A DNA stretch of 64,000 bases from Vibrio cyclitrophicus (GTDB lineage Bacteria > Pseudomonadota > Gammaproteobacteria > Enterobacterales > Vibrionaceae), in NCBI GenBank assembly GCA_023206055.1, contig CP065366.1:3348001-3412000 (forward strand). The letters run 5' to 3'. Made by a program: the position numbers and the translations under genes. A model generated the notes under the pieces. The model was not told where the DNA came from and ran no database searches. It was given only the letters and a program-made list of their open reading frames with translations. This document shows, one piece after another, positions 15,818-25,897 of the stretch (within the stretch, counting starts at the first letter, position 1; each line of letters opens with the position of its first letter).

Positions 15818-18229
15818 TCAGAACAGACTAGACATTCTGTTTAGGTCAGATTGAATTGCACCCGCCGTTACTTCACGCCCCGCTCCTGGACCACGAATAA
15901 CCAATGGATTATCTTTGTACCATTTGCTCTCAATCGCAAAGATGTTATCGCAAGGCAGCAAGTTCGCTAGAGCGTGTTCTTTAGACAGAGCTTCAACGCC
16001 TACGGTTGCCTTACCATTCTTCTCTAAACGCGCTACGTAACGCAGAACCTTCTGTTGAGAGTGCGCTTTCTCTAAACGCTCAGCCAACTCTTCGCTCAAC
16101 ACAGAAGCCTTATCAAAGAAGTCATCAACCGACAGGTCTTGTAACTCTTCAGGTACCAATGATTCCACTTTTACGTTTTCAGGCTCGATGTCTAAACCCG
16201 ATTCACGAGCCAGAATCACCAGCTTACGCATCACGTCTGAACCATCTAGGTCAGCACGTGGGTCTGGCTCAGTCAGGCCTTGTTGCCACGCTAAGTCTAC
16301 CAACTCACTGAACGGCACAGTGCCATCAAACTGTTGGAACAACCAAGACAAGGTGCCCGAGAAAATGCCAGACAAGGCAATGATGTCATCGCCACTTTCA
16401 CGCAAATCACGTACCGTGTGGTTAATCGGCAAACCTGCACCAACGGTCGCGTTGTACAACCAGTGACGGCTGATCTTCGCGAAAGCATCTTGTACCTGAT
16501 GGTAATACTCGCTCGATGCAGAGCCTGCCACCTTATTCGCCGAGATCAGGTGAATACCTTGTTGTGCGATTTGCAGATATTTTGATGCAAGCACTGGGCT
16601 CGCAGTAACATCGAGAACCACTGCTTCATCGTAACCTTGAATAGAGCCCAAACGCTCTAACCAGTCGTTACCGTTGTTGGCAATCGCTTCGTCATCAAAG
16701 CGCTTACCTACCGAAGTCGCATCTATGCCTTGGTCATCGAACCAATAGGTTTGGCTATCAACCACCGCAACTAATTCAAAGTTCATTCCACGACGCTTTT
16801 CAAGTTCCGCCTTTTGCTCTGCAAACAGGCTTAACCAGCTTGAACCAATGTTGCCCTTGCCACATAAAGCAATCGCAACACGCTTCTGCGCTTGGAATAG
16901 CTGAGAGTGAATACCTTTCACTAGGCTTGAAGTTTCACTCTTACGAATCACAGCCACTAAACTCAATCCTGAGTTCGCTTCTGAGATGAACTCAACCGGC
17001 GAGCTCTTAAGCTGCTGGTAGAAACCGTAACAATGATTCGGGTTCTTAGTCACGCCAGCACCCACGGCAGCAATGAGAGAGAATCCTTCTTTAAGCTTGA
17101 TCTCAGCTTCAATCGCGTGATCTTGTAGATATTCTAACGCACCACCAGCGATCTCTTCTGTGTAAGCAAGACGCAAACAGTGCTGATCCGGTTCAAGCTC
17201 ATAAGCAAGCGGCTCAAGTTGAGCGCGCTTAAGCCCTTCAAGCACTTCACTCTCTAGACGGTCGAAATCATGGCCATGACCAAAGGTCAGTTGCACAATA
17301 AGAACTTCATCCAGAGAAGTAATGATTTTCGCACCACGACCCGATGCCAGTACACGCTCTATCTGTGTAGAGCCCGCCTCTGGCTGATAACTGCAGCGTA
17401 AGCTTAAGTCCATAGCACTTTGAGCCACAGGCTGTAGCGTTCGGCTATGAAGCACTGGAGCCGCTAGACGAGCTAACTCACTCGCTTCATCAAGGCGAAG
17501 CAGAGGTAGTAAGCACGCATCCGAAACCAAACGAGGGTCAGCGCTGTATACACCAGCGACATCACTCCAAATTGTTACGCGTTCAACCTCAGCCAAAGCA
17601 CCAATCACAGTTGCTGAGTAATCCGAGCCGTTACGGCCGAGTAGAACCGTTTCACCGTCAGTATTTTGAGCCATAAAGCCAGTAATCACGACACGACAAT
17701 GTGCATGCTGCGCTAAGGCTTCTTTAATCAGAGGGTAAGAACGTGCACGGTCCACTTCAGGTTGAGCACCCACTTCTGCACGTAAAAAGGCACGTGCATC
17801 TTGAGCAACCGCTTGTAAATCATGTTGGCACAACAAAGCAGCTAACAGACGTGAAGACCAAACCTCACCATGTCCTAGCACTTGTGCTTTTTGCGCTTCG
17901 CTTAGAGGAGCCGTTAACTCACCCAAAGCGGTAAATTCTTGCTGAATAGTGGTCGTTAGCTGAGCCGCAGACTCACCTTCAAGCAGCGCTTCAATCAGCT
18001 CAAGTTGGAACTGACGAAGTGCTTGCAAACATTCGTGGGCGATACGGCCATCTTTGTCGAGCGCTTCAACAAACTCAATCAAGCGGTTCGTTGTTTTACC
18101 CGCTGCCGATACCACGACCAAGTCAGTGGCTGATGAGTATTCTCTAAGAATGTTGACCACGCGTTGGTAACACTCAGGATTCGCTAAGCTGCTACCACCA
18201 AATTTATGTAGCTGGCGAAAGGTTGCCAT
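15818..18229 (-). CDS. metL: Aspartokinase II / homoserine dehydrogenase II
   Basis: This 803-aa bifunctional enzyme catalyses two steps from aspartate to homoserine. The N-terminal kinase has KFGGSSLANPECY and LLGRNGSDYSA. Regulatory ACT-like regions occupy about 300-440. The C-terminal dehydrogenase has ALCGKGNIGSSW (Rossmann), SANKVAGS and TVGAGLPINHT. The length fits MetL (810 in E. coli). It starts 2 bp after the metB stop, so metBL is an operon under the met boxes at 19515-19546. Confidence 0.96.
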   Translation of the reverse strand: MATFRQLHKFGGSSLANPECYQRVVNILREYSSATDLVVVSAAGKTTNRLIEFVEALDKDGRIAHECLQALRQFQLELIEALLEGESAAQLTTTIQQEFTALGELTAPLSEAQKAQVLGHGEVWSSRLLAALLCQHDLQAVAQDARAFLRAEVGAQPEVDRARSYPLIKEALAQHAHCRVVITGFMAQNTDGETVLLGRNGSDYSATVIGALAEVERVTIWSDVAGVYSADPRLVSDACLLPLLRLDEASELARLAAPVLHSRTLQPVAQSAMDLSLRCSYQPEAGSTQIERVLASGRGAKIITSLDEVLIVQLTFGHGHDFDRLESEVLEGLKRAQLEPLAYELEPDQHCLRLAYTEEIAGGALEYLQDHAIEAEIKLKEGFSLIAAVGAGVTKNPNHCYGFYQQLKSSPVEFISEANSGLSLVAVIRKSETSSLVKGIHSQLFQAQKRVAIALCGKGNIGSSWLSLFAEQKAELEKRRGMNFELVAVVDSQTYWFDDQGIDATSVGKRFDDEAIANNGNDWLERLGSIQGYDEAVVLDVTASPVLASKYLQIAQQGIHLISANKVAGSASSEYYHQVQDAFAKISRHWLYNATVGAGLPINHTVRDLRESGDDIIALSGIFSGTLSWLFQQFDGTVPFSELVDLAWQQGLTEPDPRADLDGSDVMRKLVILARESGLDIEPENVKVESLVPEELQDLSVDDFFDKASVLSEELAERLEKAHSQQKVLRYVARLEKNGKATVGVEALSKEHALANLLPCDNIFAIESKWYKDNPLVIRGPGAGREVTAGAIQSDLNRMSSLF

Positions 18230-18231
18230 TA

Positions 18232-19413
18232 CTAACCCTCCCCTTCAGCGATAAAGCCTTGTGTTTTTTCAAACGCTTGCTTGAGGTCATCGATTAAGTC
18301 TTCTGCATCTTCAAGGCCAACAGAAAGACGCAGTAACTGTTGAGAAACGCCCGCTTCTGCCAGTGCTTCTTCGCCCATCGCACGGTGAGTCATCGACGCA
18401 GGGTGGCAAATTAAGCTTTCCACACCGCCCAGTGATTCTGCCAAAGAGAACAGCTCTAATTTATCAACAAAGTACTTAAGCGCCTCAAATGAACCTGCAA
18501 ACTCGAAGCTCAGCATTGAGCCAAAGCCAGACTGCTGTTTCTTCGCGATATCATGACCCGGATGCTCAGGAAGGCTTGGGTGGTAAATAGTGCCGACGAG
18601 ATCTTGTTGCTGCAGAGACGCCAGAATTTCACGTGAGCTTTCTTCGTGAACTCGCATACGTGCACCTAGCGTACGAATACCACGTAAAGTCATGTAGCTA
18701 TCAAATGGTGTGCCGGTCGCACCAATACAGTTGCCCCACCATGCAAGCTCTTCAGCGTGCTCTTCAGTTTTCGTAACGACAACACCACCAATAACGTCCG
18801 AGTGTCCGTTGATGTACTTAGTGGTTGAGTGAATAACAAAATCCGCACCCAGCTCTAAAGGCTTTTGGAACACCGGCGTCAAAAACGTGTTGTCGACAGC
18901 AACCAGAGCACCTACCTCTTTCGCTTTACGGCAAGTCTCTGCAATATCAACCACACGAACTAATGGATTCGATGGTGTTTCGATTAAGATCAACTTTGGC
19001 TTAAGCGCGATCGCCGCATCCAGTGCGGCTTGATCCGATTGATCAACGAACAGAACTTTAAAGTCACCTTTCAGCGAGCGAGTGTTAAACAGACGGTAAG
19101 TACCACCATAGCAGTCGTGGGGTGCGATAATAAGATCATCGCCGCCTAGGAAAGCAGAAACCCATAAGTTAAGCGCCGAGGTACCACAGTTAGTGACCAC
19201 CGCGCCTTTGCCCGACTCAAGCTCAAACAGTGCCGTTTCTAGTAAACCGCGGTTTGGGTTACCAGAACGGGTGTAATCGTACTTTGGCACTTCACCAAAA
19301 GCGGGAAATCCATAGTTAGTCGAAAGATAAATGGGTGGGACAACGGCATGGTGTTGCGTGTCTGACTCGATACCAGTACGTACTGCGATTGTTGCTGGCT
19401 TCCGGCTGCTCAT
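18232..19413 (-). CDS. metB: Cystathionine gamma-synthase
   Basis: This 393-aa PLP enzyme joins an activated homoserine to cysteine in the methionine branch. The PLP lysine is in HSTTKYINGHSDVIGG, and substrate-binding SRSGNP-like TRSGNPNRGLLE and ETPSNPLVRVVD blocks are present. The start at 19413 (MSSRKPATIAVRTG) has AAGGAAG upstream; a longer frame to 19455 lacks such support. First gene of metBL, divergent from metJ. Confidence 0.96.
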   Translation of the reverse strand: MSSRKPATIAVRTGIESDTQHHAVVPPIYLSTNYGFPAFGEVPKYDYTRSGNPNRGLLETALFELESGKGAVVTNCGTSALNLWVSAFLGGDDLIIAPHDCYGGTYRLFNTRSLKGDFKVLFVDQSDQAALDAAIALKPKLILIETPSNPLVRVVDIAETCRKAKEVGALVAVDNTFLTPVFQKPLELGADFVIHSTTKYINGHSDVIGGVVVTKTEEHAEELAWWGNCIGATGTPFDSYMTLRGIRTLGARMRVHEESSREILASLQQQDLVGTIYHPSLPEHPGHDIAKKQQSGFGSMLSFEFAGSFEALKYFVDKLELFSLAESLGGVESLICHPASMTHRAMGEEALAEAGVSQQLLRLSVGLEDAEDLIDDLKQAFEKTQGFIAEGEG

Positions 19414-19514
19414 AGGTGCTTCCTTACAAGTTTGGCGTCTGGGTATCACAGCCACTTGTGGGGTTTTTGCGGCTGTGTTAGATATATGTTATTCACTTTA
19501 CTTTCATAAACGTG

Positions 19515-19546
19515 AGACGTCAACACTTCTAGACGTCTATATGTCT
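19515..19546. promoter_or_regulatory. MetJ operator between metB and metJ
   Basis: Four contiguous 8-bp boxes: AGACGTCA, ACACTTCT, AGACGTCT and ATATGTCT. The third is the perfect consensus. The position between divergent metBL and metJ implies joint repression of both and autoregulation of metJ. Confidence 0.9.
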
Positions 19547-19621
19547 TTGCTTATGGCAGTAAATCCCGCTAAAATCACCACTATTAATTTATTCTAACAA
19601 CTAAAGTGATGAAGGTACGCA

Positions 19622-19942
19622 ATGGCCGACTGGAATGGTGAATACATAAGCCCATATGCTGAGCATGGAAAGAAAAGCGAACAAGTAAAGAAAATTACAG
19701 TTTCTATCCCTCTAAAAGTGTTAAAGGTTCTTACTGACGAGCGCACTCGCCGCCAGATTAATAACCTACGCCATGCAACAAACAGTGAGCTACTGTGCGA
19801 AGCCTTTCTACATGCGTACACGGGCCAACCACTACCAACGGATGAAGACCTTCGTAAAGATCGTCCTGACGATATCCCTGCTGAAGTGAAAAAACTGATG
19901 ACAGAAATGGGTATCGAGTTCGAAGCGTTTGACGAAGAATAA
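19622..19942 (+). CDS. metJ: MetJ, methionine repressor
   Basis: This 106-aa ribbon-helix-helix repressor uses S-adenosylmethionine as co-repressor. The DNA-contacting strand KKITVSIPLKVL and the TRRQINNLRHATNSELLCEAFLHA block are near-identical to known MetJ; the length is 105 in E. coli. GAAGG precedes the ATG. Its targets metF and metBL carry met boxes in this window. Confidence 0.97.
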   Translation: MADWNGEYISPYAEHGKKSEQVKKITVSIPLKVLKVLTDERTRRQINNLRHATNSELLCEAFLHAYTGQPLPTDEDLRKDRPDDIPAEVKKLMTEMGIEFEAFDEE

Positions 19943-20043
19943 AAACAACTCAGTCACTGCCTTCATTATTGATTCGCTATAGCTGACCCTATTTATCACA
20001 TCACGCATTGCGTTTTTATGACTGCGCTGTGAATGATAGACAT

Positions 20044-20075
20044 AAAAAAACCGACTCCTATGAGTCGGTTTTTTA
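20044..20075. terminator. Bidirectional terminator, metJ/malic enzyme
   Basis: AAAAAAACCGACTC-cta-TGAGTCGGTTTTTT lies between the convergent metJ and malic enzyme genes. Confidence 0.9.
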
Positions 20076-20142
20076 TTATTCTTTTTCGTCTCGATAACGA
20101 AACGACGATACCAGACGATTATGTCATCCAGTATCTATGTCT

Positions 20143-21432
20143 CTATGCCATATAGTTAGCAGGCATCTCGATACGAGCTACGCCAGATTCAACAGCCGCT
20201 TCCGCAACCGCTCGTGCTACGCGAGGAAGTAGGCGTGGGTCCATTGGCTTAGGAATGATGTAACCCTTACCAAACTCCAGTGCAGTCTCGCCCGCAGCTG
20301 CTAGTACTTCAGCTGGAACTTCTTCTTTCGCTAGTTCACGAATCGCTTTAACCGCCGCTAGCTTCATTTCGTCATTGATTTCGCTCGCACGCACGTCTAA
20401 CGCACCACGGAAAATGAATGGGAAACAAAGTACGTTGTTTACTTGGTTAGGGTAATCACTACGGCCTGTACCCATGATTAGGTCAGAACGAACTTCGTGT
20501 GCAAGCTCAGGCTTGATCTCTGGATCTGGGTTTGAACATGCAAACACAACAGGCTTATCTGCCATCAGCGTTAATGCTTCAGCAGGCAATAAGTTAGGAC
20601 CCGATACACCCAAGAACAAGTCAGCGCCTTCGATAACATCTTCAAGCGTGCGCTTGTCAGTGTTATTTGCGAACAGCTCTTTGTATTCGTTTAGGTCATC
20701 ACGACGAGTGTGGATCACACCTTTACGATCAAGCATGTAGATCTTTTCACGCTGAGCGCCACACTTAATCAGTAGTTCCATACAAGCAACCGCTGCTGCG
20801 CCAGCACCTAAACAAACGATCTTACACTCTTCAAGTTTTTTACCTTGAAGTTCGATCGCGTTCAGCATACCCGCTGCTGTCACAATCGCAGTACCGTGTT
20901 GGTCATCGTGGAATACCGGAACATCACAACGTTCAATCAGGCGACGTTCAATCTCAAAACAGTCTGGTGCTTTGATGTCTTCCAGGTTAATACCGCCGAA
21001 TGTATCTGCGATATTCGCAACCGTATCAACGAACTCATCGATTGTGCGGTGTTTTACTTCAATATCGATAGAATCTAAACCAGCAAAACGCTTAAACAGT
21101 AGCGCTTTACCTTCCATAACTGGTTTAGAAGCAATAGGACCAAGGTTACCTAGGCCAAGAATCGCTGTACCGTTAGAGATAACAGCAACCATGTTGCCCT
21201 TACCTGTGTACTTATAAACGTTATCAACGTTCTGTGCGATCTCGCGAACAGGCTCAGCCACGCCTGGGCTGTATGCAAGTGCTAGGTCTTCTGCAGAGTT
21301 TGCAGGCTTCGTCAGTTCTACGGCAATTTTGCCTGGAATCGGGAACTCATGATAATCAAGAGCTTGCTGACGGAATTGTTCTTGAGGCGATAATTCTTGA
21401 GAGGATTGAGCTTGGCTGCTGTCTTCAGACAT
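20143..21432 (-). CDS. Malic enzyme (oxaloacetate-decarboxylating malate dehydrogenase)
   Basis: This 429-aa enzyme decarboxylates malate to pyruvate with NAD(P) reduction. It has LAYSPGVAEPVREI, the malate/metal-binding NLEDIKAPDCFEIE and DDQHGTAIV, and a Rossmann loop CLGAGAAAVACMELL. It corresponds to the N-terminal part of MaeB but lacks the phosphotransacetylase-like C-terminal domain found in the 759-aa E. coli protein, as in other vibrios. Coenzyme preference cannot be told from sequence by eye. Confidence 0.93.
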   Translation of the reverse strand: MSEDSSQAQSSQELSPQEQFRQQALDYHEFPIPGKIAVELTKPANSAEDLALAYSPGVAEPVREIAQNVDNVYKYTGKGNMVAVISNGTAILGLGNLGPIASKPVMEGKALLFKRFAGLDSIDIEVKHRTIDEFVDTVANIADTFGGINLEDIKAPDCFEIERRLIERCDVPVFHDDQHGTAIVTAAGMLNAIELQGKKLEECKIVCLGAGAAAVACMELLIKCGAQREKIYMLDRKGVIHTRRDDLNEYKELFANNTDKRTLEDVIEGADLFLGVSGPNLLPAEALTLMADKPVVFACSNPDPEIKPELAHEVRSDLIMGTGRSDYPNQVNNVLCFPFIFRGALDVRASEINDEMKLAAVKAIRELAKEEVPAEVLAAAGETALEFGKGYIIPKPMDPRLLPRVARAVAEAAVESGVARIEMPANYMA

Positions 21433-21733
21433 AGGTGTAGGTTCCTAGGATATTATTATTTGGGGGATCTTGTTCATGTTAATGGATGTACTTCAAAGTT
21501 CCTAGGTAGTTAAAGCCCCTGTCTCATTAAAAAACGAGATTTCACTACTAATAAGACCAGTGAGCAGTTGAAATTACTATCGCTTGTTGAACTTTCATGC
21601 GGAATTTTGGTGACGAATGATAAGCAAGGAATTGCCGTGCAATAGAATAAAGAGGCAACTTATCGTTAGGTGAGATGACTGGGTGAGATGGATGCTTGAA
21701 TGGACGTCAGTGATTTTACAAATTGCAGGCAAC
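21433..21733. other. Malic enzyme-rpmE intergenic region
   Basis: This is the upstream region of the malic enzyme gene and the downstream region of rpmE. Apart from the rpmE terminator at its right edge I see no gene, RNA or clear operator. Confidence 0.4.
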
Positions 21734-21760
21734 AAAAAAGGACACCGAAGTGTCCTTTTT
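21734..21760 (-). terminator. Terminator of rpmE
   Basis: AAAAAGGACAC-ttcg-GTGTCCTTTTTT on the reverse strand, with a UUCG tetraloop, lies 20 bp after the rpmE stop. Confidence 0.9.
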
Positions 21761-21779
21761 CATGTCTAAATAGCGAGAA

Positions 21780-21998
21780 TTACTTCTTGCTAGAAAGAGC
21801 ACCGAAACGCTTGTTGAAGCGATCAACACGGCCGCCAGTATCTACGATACGTTGCTTACCAGTGTAGAACGGGTGACATTTGTCACATACGTCTAGGTGG
21901 ATTGATTCTTTTGCTAGCGTTGAGTTGAACTCAAATGTGTTGCCGCAAGAACAAGTTGCAGTAACTGCTTTGTATTCTGGGTGGATTCCAGCTTTCAT
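21780..21998 (-). CDS. rpmE: 50S ribosomal protein L31
   Basis: This 72-aa L31 of the zinc-binding type has all four cysteines: CSCG near residue 16 and CDKC near residue 37. It ends in the usual basic tail. It begins MKAGIHPEYKAVTATCSCG, the family start. The zinc form is normally expressed when zinc is sufficient. Confidence 0.97.
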   Translation of the reverse strand: MKAGIHPEYKAVTATCSCGNTFEFNSTLAKESIHLDVCDKCHPFYTGKQRIVDTGGRVDRFNKRFGALSSKK

Positions 21999-22329
21999 GG
22001 GATAACCTCAAGTAGGCCGTGTCGCTATACGATTCTAAGCCGCACACCACACGTAGTTTAAAAAAGAAATAAAGACACCGCATCGACACAAAAGAGTGAT
22101 GAAGCCATACCTTTAAGGCGCAGTATAGTAATGAATCTATAAGGCAGGATCAACTGATTTGATACATTTTTCACCAATTGTCTCTTTATTTCCTTTATCG
22201 ACCTGAGATTTCGGCCGCTCGTTGTCTGTATGCACTAACTCGCCGCCTTCATCCAAACTGCTTCTCGAATTTAAGCTCCTTATCCTTTAGACTGTTCGCT
22301 CTCGTCAACTCAGATAAAGCCGTCCCTTT
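21999..22329. other. rpmE-priA divergent spacer
   Basis: This 331-bp spacer must hold both promoters. No Zur box, riboswitch or RNA gene is apparent to me. Confidence 0.4.
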
Positions 22330-24531
22330 ATGCGTCCAATGATTGCCCGCGTGGCACTGCCTGTTCCACTCGACAAGCAGTTCGATTACAAGATTCCAAA
22401 CCACCTATTTCCGATTATTGGTGGACGAGTCTCTGTGCCTTTTGGACGACAAACCTTAACCGGCATTGTAACGGCTCTGGTTAACGAATCTGAATTCGAG
22501 CTAGACAAGCTCAAGCCAATTAAAGCCTTATTAGACAATCAGCCTGTTTGGCCGGAATCTGTCTATTCACTGTTAATGTGGTGCAGTCAGTTTTATCAGT
22601 ACCCTCTTGGCGAAACCTTTGCTAACGCCCTTCCAAGCGCCCTAAGAAAAGGCAAAGCCGCCGACTTCGCGACGCTGGTTGAGTGGCAGTTAACGCCATC
22701 AGGTAAAGACCAACTGATGCAAGGTTTTGGTCGCGCGGTCAAGCAAGCCAAAGTGATGCACATGCTTGAACACGGTCCGGTTCCTCATCAAGAGTTCATT
22801 GATGAAGAAGTTGGCAGTGCAGTACTCAAAACGCTAGAAGAGAAAGGCTGGATTGAATCGGTAGAGAAAAAGCCAAAACGTCAGCCGTGGCCAGTTGACC
22901 TTGAAAACAACCAAGACAAACCTAAGCTCAATGCCGAACAAGCCATCGCGATTGCGACCGTAAATAGCCAAACCGACTTCGGTTGTTTCCTGCTAGAGGG
23001 TGTCACGGGCTCAGGTAAAACTGAAGTCTACCTGAATATGATCAAACCGATTCTAGACCAAGGTAAACAAGCGTTAGTATTGGTTCCTGAAATAGGCCTG
23101 ACACCACAAACGATTAACCGCTTTAAACGACGCTTTAATGTGCCTGTTGAGGTTATCCACTCAGGTTTAAACGATTCTGAGCGACTGAATGCTTGGTTAT
23201 CAGCGCGAGACAAAATAGCGGGCATTGTGATTGGTACGCGCTCGGCTCTGTTCACACCCTTCGCTGATCTGGGAATTATCATTGTCGATGAAGAGCACGA
23301 TGCCTCTTATAAGCAGCAAGATAGCCTACGCTACCACGCTCGTGATGTAGCCATCATGCGTGCTCATAAAGCGCAGATTCCGGTTGTGTTAGGCTCGGCG
23401 ACTCCGGCCTTTGAAACGCTGCACAACGCTCAGATCGGTAAATACAGTTACCTCACCCTGACCTCACGTGCGGGTGTCGCGCTGCCGACCACCAATAAAG
23501 TGTTGGATGTGAAGGGTGAATATCTAGAAAGTGGCTTGTCTGCTTCTTTGATTGCTGAGATGCAAAGACACCTCAAAGCGGGCAACCAAGTGATGCTGTT
23601 CCTCAATCGCCGAGGGTTTTCTCCCGCATTGATGTGTCACGATTGTGGTTGGACAGCCGAGTGTAAACGCTGCGATGCTTACTACACCTATCACCAATAC
23701 AGTAATGAGATGCGCTGCCACCACTGTGGCTCTCAGCAGCATATCGTGCACAATTGCCAAGGTTGTGGGTCTGCGAACTTGGTGACAGTGGGTGTCGGTA
23801 CCGAACAACTTGAAGCGCAGCTTGGTCAGCTATTCCCTGAATACAAAACCATACGAATTGACCGCGACAGCACCCGCCGTAAAGGCAGCTTAGAAAGTGC
23901 GCTTGAATCGATTCGTAAGGGTGAATACCAGATTCTTATCGGTACACAGATGCTGGCTAAAGGTCACCACTTCCCTGACGTGACACTTGTGGCGTTACTG
24001 GATGTGGATGGCTCTTTATATAGCAGTGACTTCCGAGCGTCTGAACGTCTTGCCCAGCTATTCATCCAAGTAGCGGGACGCGCAGGACGAGCAAGCAAAC
24101 CCGGTGAGGTGATCTTACAGACTCACCACCCAGAACATGGGTTGCTGCAAGCCTTGCTACACAAAGACTATAACCACTTTGCTCAGACGGCGCTGGCAGA
24201 GCGTAAACAGGCAATGTTACCGCCTTATACCTTTATGACGCTGTTTAGAGCAGAAGCCAATGACACACGTTTGGTGGAAGAGTTCTTGCGTCAGGTTCGC
24301 CACACATTAGAATCTCATCCGCTGTTTGACCAATATTGCATGGTACTAGGGCCAACCCCGGCCCCATTAGCAAAACGAGCAGGCAAATCGCGCTGGCAGT
24401 TAATCTTACAGACTCAAACTCGCTCGTTAATGCAGAAGCTATTAATGAGCGCTAAACCGGCAATTAATATGTTACCCGCCGCGAAAAAAGTTCGCTGGTC
24501 ACTCGACATAGAGCCACAAGATCTAAGCTAA
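22330..24531 (+). CDS. priA: Primosomal protein N' (PriA helicase)
   Basis: This 733-aa 3'-5' helicase reloads the replisome at stalled forks. The N-terminal 3'BD domain begins ARVALPVPLDKQFDY. Walker A LLEGVTGSGKTEVYL and DEEH box IIVDEEHDASY follow. A zinc region with CHDCGWTAECKRC and CHHCGSQQHIVHNCQGCG comes next, then helicase motifs V and VI (IGTQMLAKGHHFPDV, QVAGRAGR). A second ATG at 22339 is an equally possible start because no clear ribosome site separates them. Confidence 0.96.
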   Translation: MRPMIARVALPVPLDKQFDYKIPNHLFPIIGGRVSVPFGRQTLTGIVTALVNESEFELDKLKPIKALLDNQPVWPESVYSLLMWCSQFYQYPLGETFANALPSALRKGKAADFATLVEWQLTPSGKDQLMQGFGRAVKQAKVMHMLEHGPVPHQEFIDEEVGSAVLKTLEEKGWIESVEKKPKRQPWPVDLENNQDKPKLNAEQAIAIATVNSQTDFGCFLLEGVTGSGKTEVYLNMIKPILDQGKQALVLVPEIGLTPQTINRFKRRFNVPVEVIHSGLNDSERLNAWLSARDKIAGIVIGTRSALFTPFADLGIIIVDEEHDASYKQQDSLRYHARDVAIMRAHKAQIPVVLGSATPAFETLHNAQIGKYSYLTLTSRAGVALPTTNKVLDVKGEYLESGLSASLIAEMQRHLKAGNQVMLFLNRRGFSPALMCHDCGWTAECKRCDAYYTYHQYSNEMRCHHCGSQQHIVHNCQGCGSANLVTVGVGTEQLEAQLGQLFPEYKTIRIDRDSTRRKGSLESALESIRKGEYQILIGTQMLAKGHHFPDVTLVALLDVDGSLYSSDFRASERLAQLFIQVAGRAGRASKPGEVILQTHHPEHGLLQALLHKDYNHFAQTALAERKQAMLPPYTFMTLFRAEANDTRLVEEFLRQVRHTLESHPLFDQYCMVLGPTPAPLAKRAGKSRWQLILQTQTRSLMQKLLMSAKPAINMLPAAKKVRWSLDIEPQDLS

Positions 24532-24672
24532 ACCCCTCCGGGTTAAAACTAATGATAAGTTTGTTCACAAATATTTCATATTTCTCGTGAGCAACTTCAC
24601 ACGAGTCATGTGATTTTTGTTAATCTAGCCGTAACTTTACACGGATTAAACGAATAAAATATTGCAATAAAA

Positions 24673-24691
24673 AAAGTGTTAGCAACACTTT
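24673..24691. promoter_or_regulatory. Palindrome upstream of cytR
   Basis: AAAGTGTT-AGC-AACACTTT is a perfect 8-bp inverted repeat 80 bp before the cytR start. It is a plausible operator, possibly for CytR autoregulation (inference). The motif differs from the GTTGCATT half sites known in E. coli. Confidence 0.45.
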
Positions 24692-24770
24692 CATAATATC
24701 TATTCGATTACATTTATTATTCACGCCTTAGATACTTAGGCGACAAAGGAACTTAAAGAGGGTTTAATTT

Positions 24771-25775
24771 ATGGCGACAATGAAGGATGTTGCCCAGCTA
24801 GCAGGCGTCTCAACAGCCACAGTATCACGTGCATTGATGAACCCTGAGAAAGTCTCAGTTTCGACTCGTAAACGAGTGGAAACAGCAGTACTTGAAGCTG
24901 GATACTCACCCAATACATTAGCTAGAAACTTACGTCGCAACGAATCAAAAACCATCATCACTATCGTTCCTGATATCTGTGACCCTTATTTCGCCGAAAT
25001 CATTCGAGGTATCGAAGATGCCGCAGTAGAAAATGACTACCTTGTCTTACTGGGTGATAGCGGCCAACAAAAGAAGCGTGAGTCTTCGTTTGTTAACTTA
25101 GTTTTCACCAAACAAGCTGACGGCATGTTGTTGCTTGGCACTGACCATCCATTTGATGTCAGTAAGTCTGAACAAAAGAATTTACCACCAATGGTGATGG
25201 CGTGTGAGTTTGCCCCTGAGCTTGAACTTCCTACCGTACACATCGATAACCTGACCTCTGCATTTGAAGCGGTTAACTACCTAGCTCAGTTAGGCCATAA
25301 ACGTATCGCTCAAATATCAGGTCCTGTATCAGCAACGCTGTGTAAGTTCCGCCAACAAGGTTACCAACAAGCTCTGCGTCGTGCAGGTGTGGCAATGAAC
25401 CCAGCCTACAGCACGGTCGGCGACTTCACTTTTGAAGCCGGTGCTCAAGCAGTTCGTCAATTACTAGCACTGCCTGAACAACCAACCGCTATCTTCTGTC
25501 ACAACGATGCGATGGCCATTGGTGCGATTCAAGAAGCGAAGAAGTTAGGTTTACGTGTTCCTCAAGACCTATCGATTGTTGGCTTCGATGACATTCAGTT
25601 CGCTCAATACTGCGATCCACCGCTAACCACCATTTCTCAACCTCGTTACGAGATTGGACGCCAAGCGATGTTGATGATGCTTGATCTACTGAAAGGCAAC
25701 GATGTGCAAGCAGGTTCGCGTCTGCTTGAAGCCAAATTAGTGGTTCGAGGCAGTACTGCGCCACCTCGAATGTAA
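24771..25775 (+). CDS. cytR: CytR, LacI-family regulator
   Basis: This 334-aa LacI-type repressor begins MATMKDVAQLAGVSTATVSR (helix-turn-helix about 4-25), followed by the hinge YSPNTLARNLR and a periplasmic-binding-protein-like sensor with TIVPDICDPYFAEIIRGIE and STVGDF. It sits immediately before ftsN, the conserved cytR-ftsN-hslVU order. CytR represses nucleoside uptake and catabolism together with CRP, and in vibrios also affects competence and biofilm. Confidence 0.93.
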   Translation: MATMKDVAQLAGVSTATVSRALMNPEKVSVSTRKRVETAVLEAGYSPNTLARNLRRNESKTIITIVPDICDPYFAEIIRGIEDAAVENDYLVLLGDSGQQKKRESSFVNLVFTKQADGMLLLGTDHPFDVSKSEQKNLPPMVMACEFAPELELPTVHIDNLTSAFEAVNYLAQLGHKRIAQISGPVSATLCKFRQQGYQQALRRAGVAMNPAYSTVGDFTFEAGAQAVRQLLALPEQPTAIFCHNDAMAIGAIQEAKKLGLRVPQDLSIVGFDDIQFAQYCDPPLTTISQPRYEIGRQAMLMMLDLLKGNDVQAGSRLLEAKLVVRGSTAPPRM

Positions 25776-25800
25776 ACCTTAGAAATACCGATATAAATCT

Positions 25801-25825
25801 GCGGCACATTTTGATGTGCCGCTTC
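25801..25825 (+). terminator. Hairpin after cytR
   Basis: GCGGCACAT-tttg-ATGTGCCGC is a perfect 9-bp stem 26 bp after the stop, followed by a weak pyrimidine stretch. Confidence 0.6.
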
Positions 25826-25897
25826 CATTTCTGCACTATTATCCTCGCGCAATCTGGATTACCATGAGGGCAGAATCAGCAACTATTGAATTGTCTT

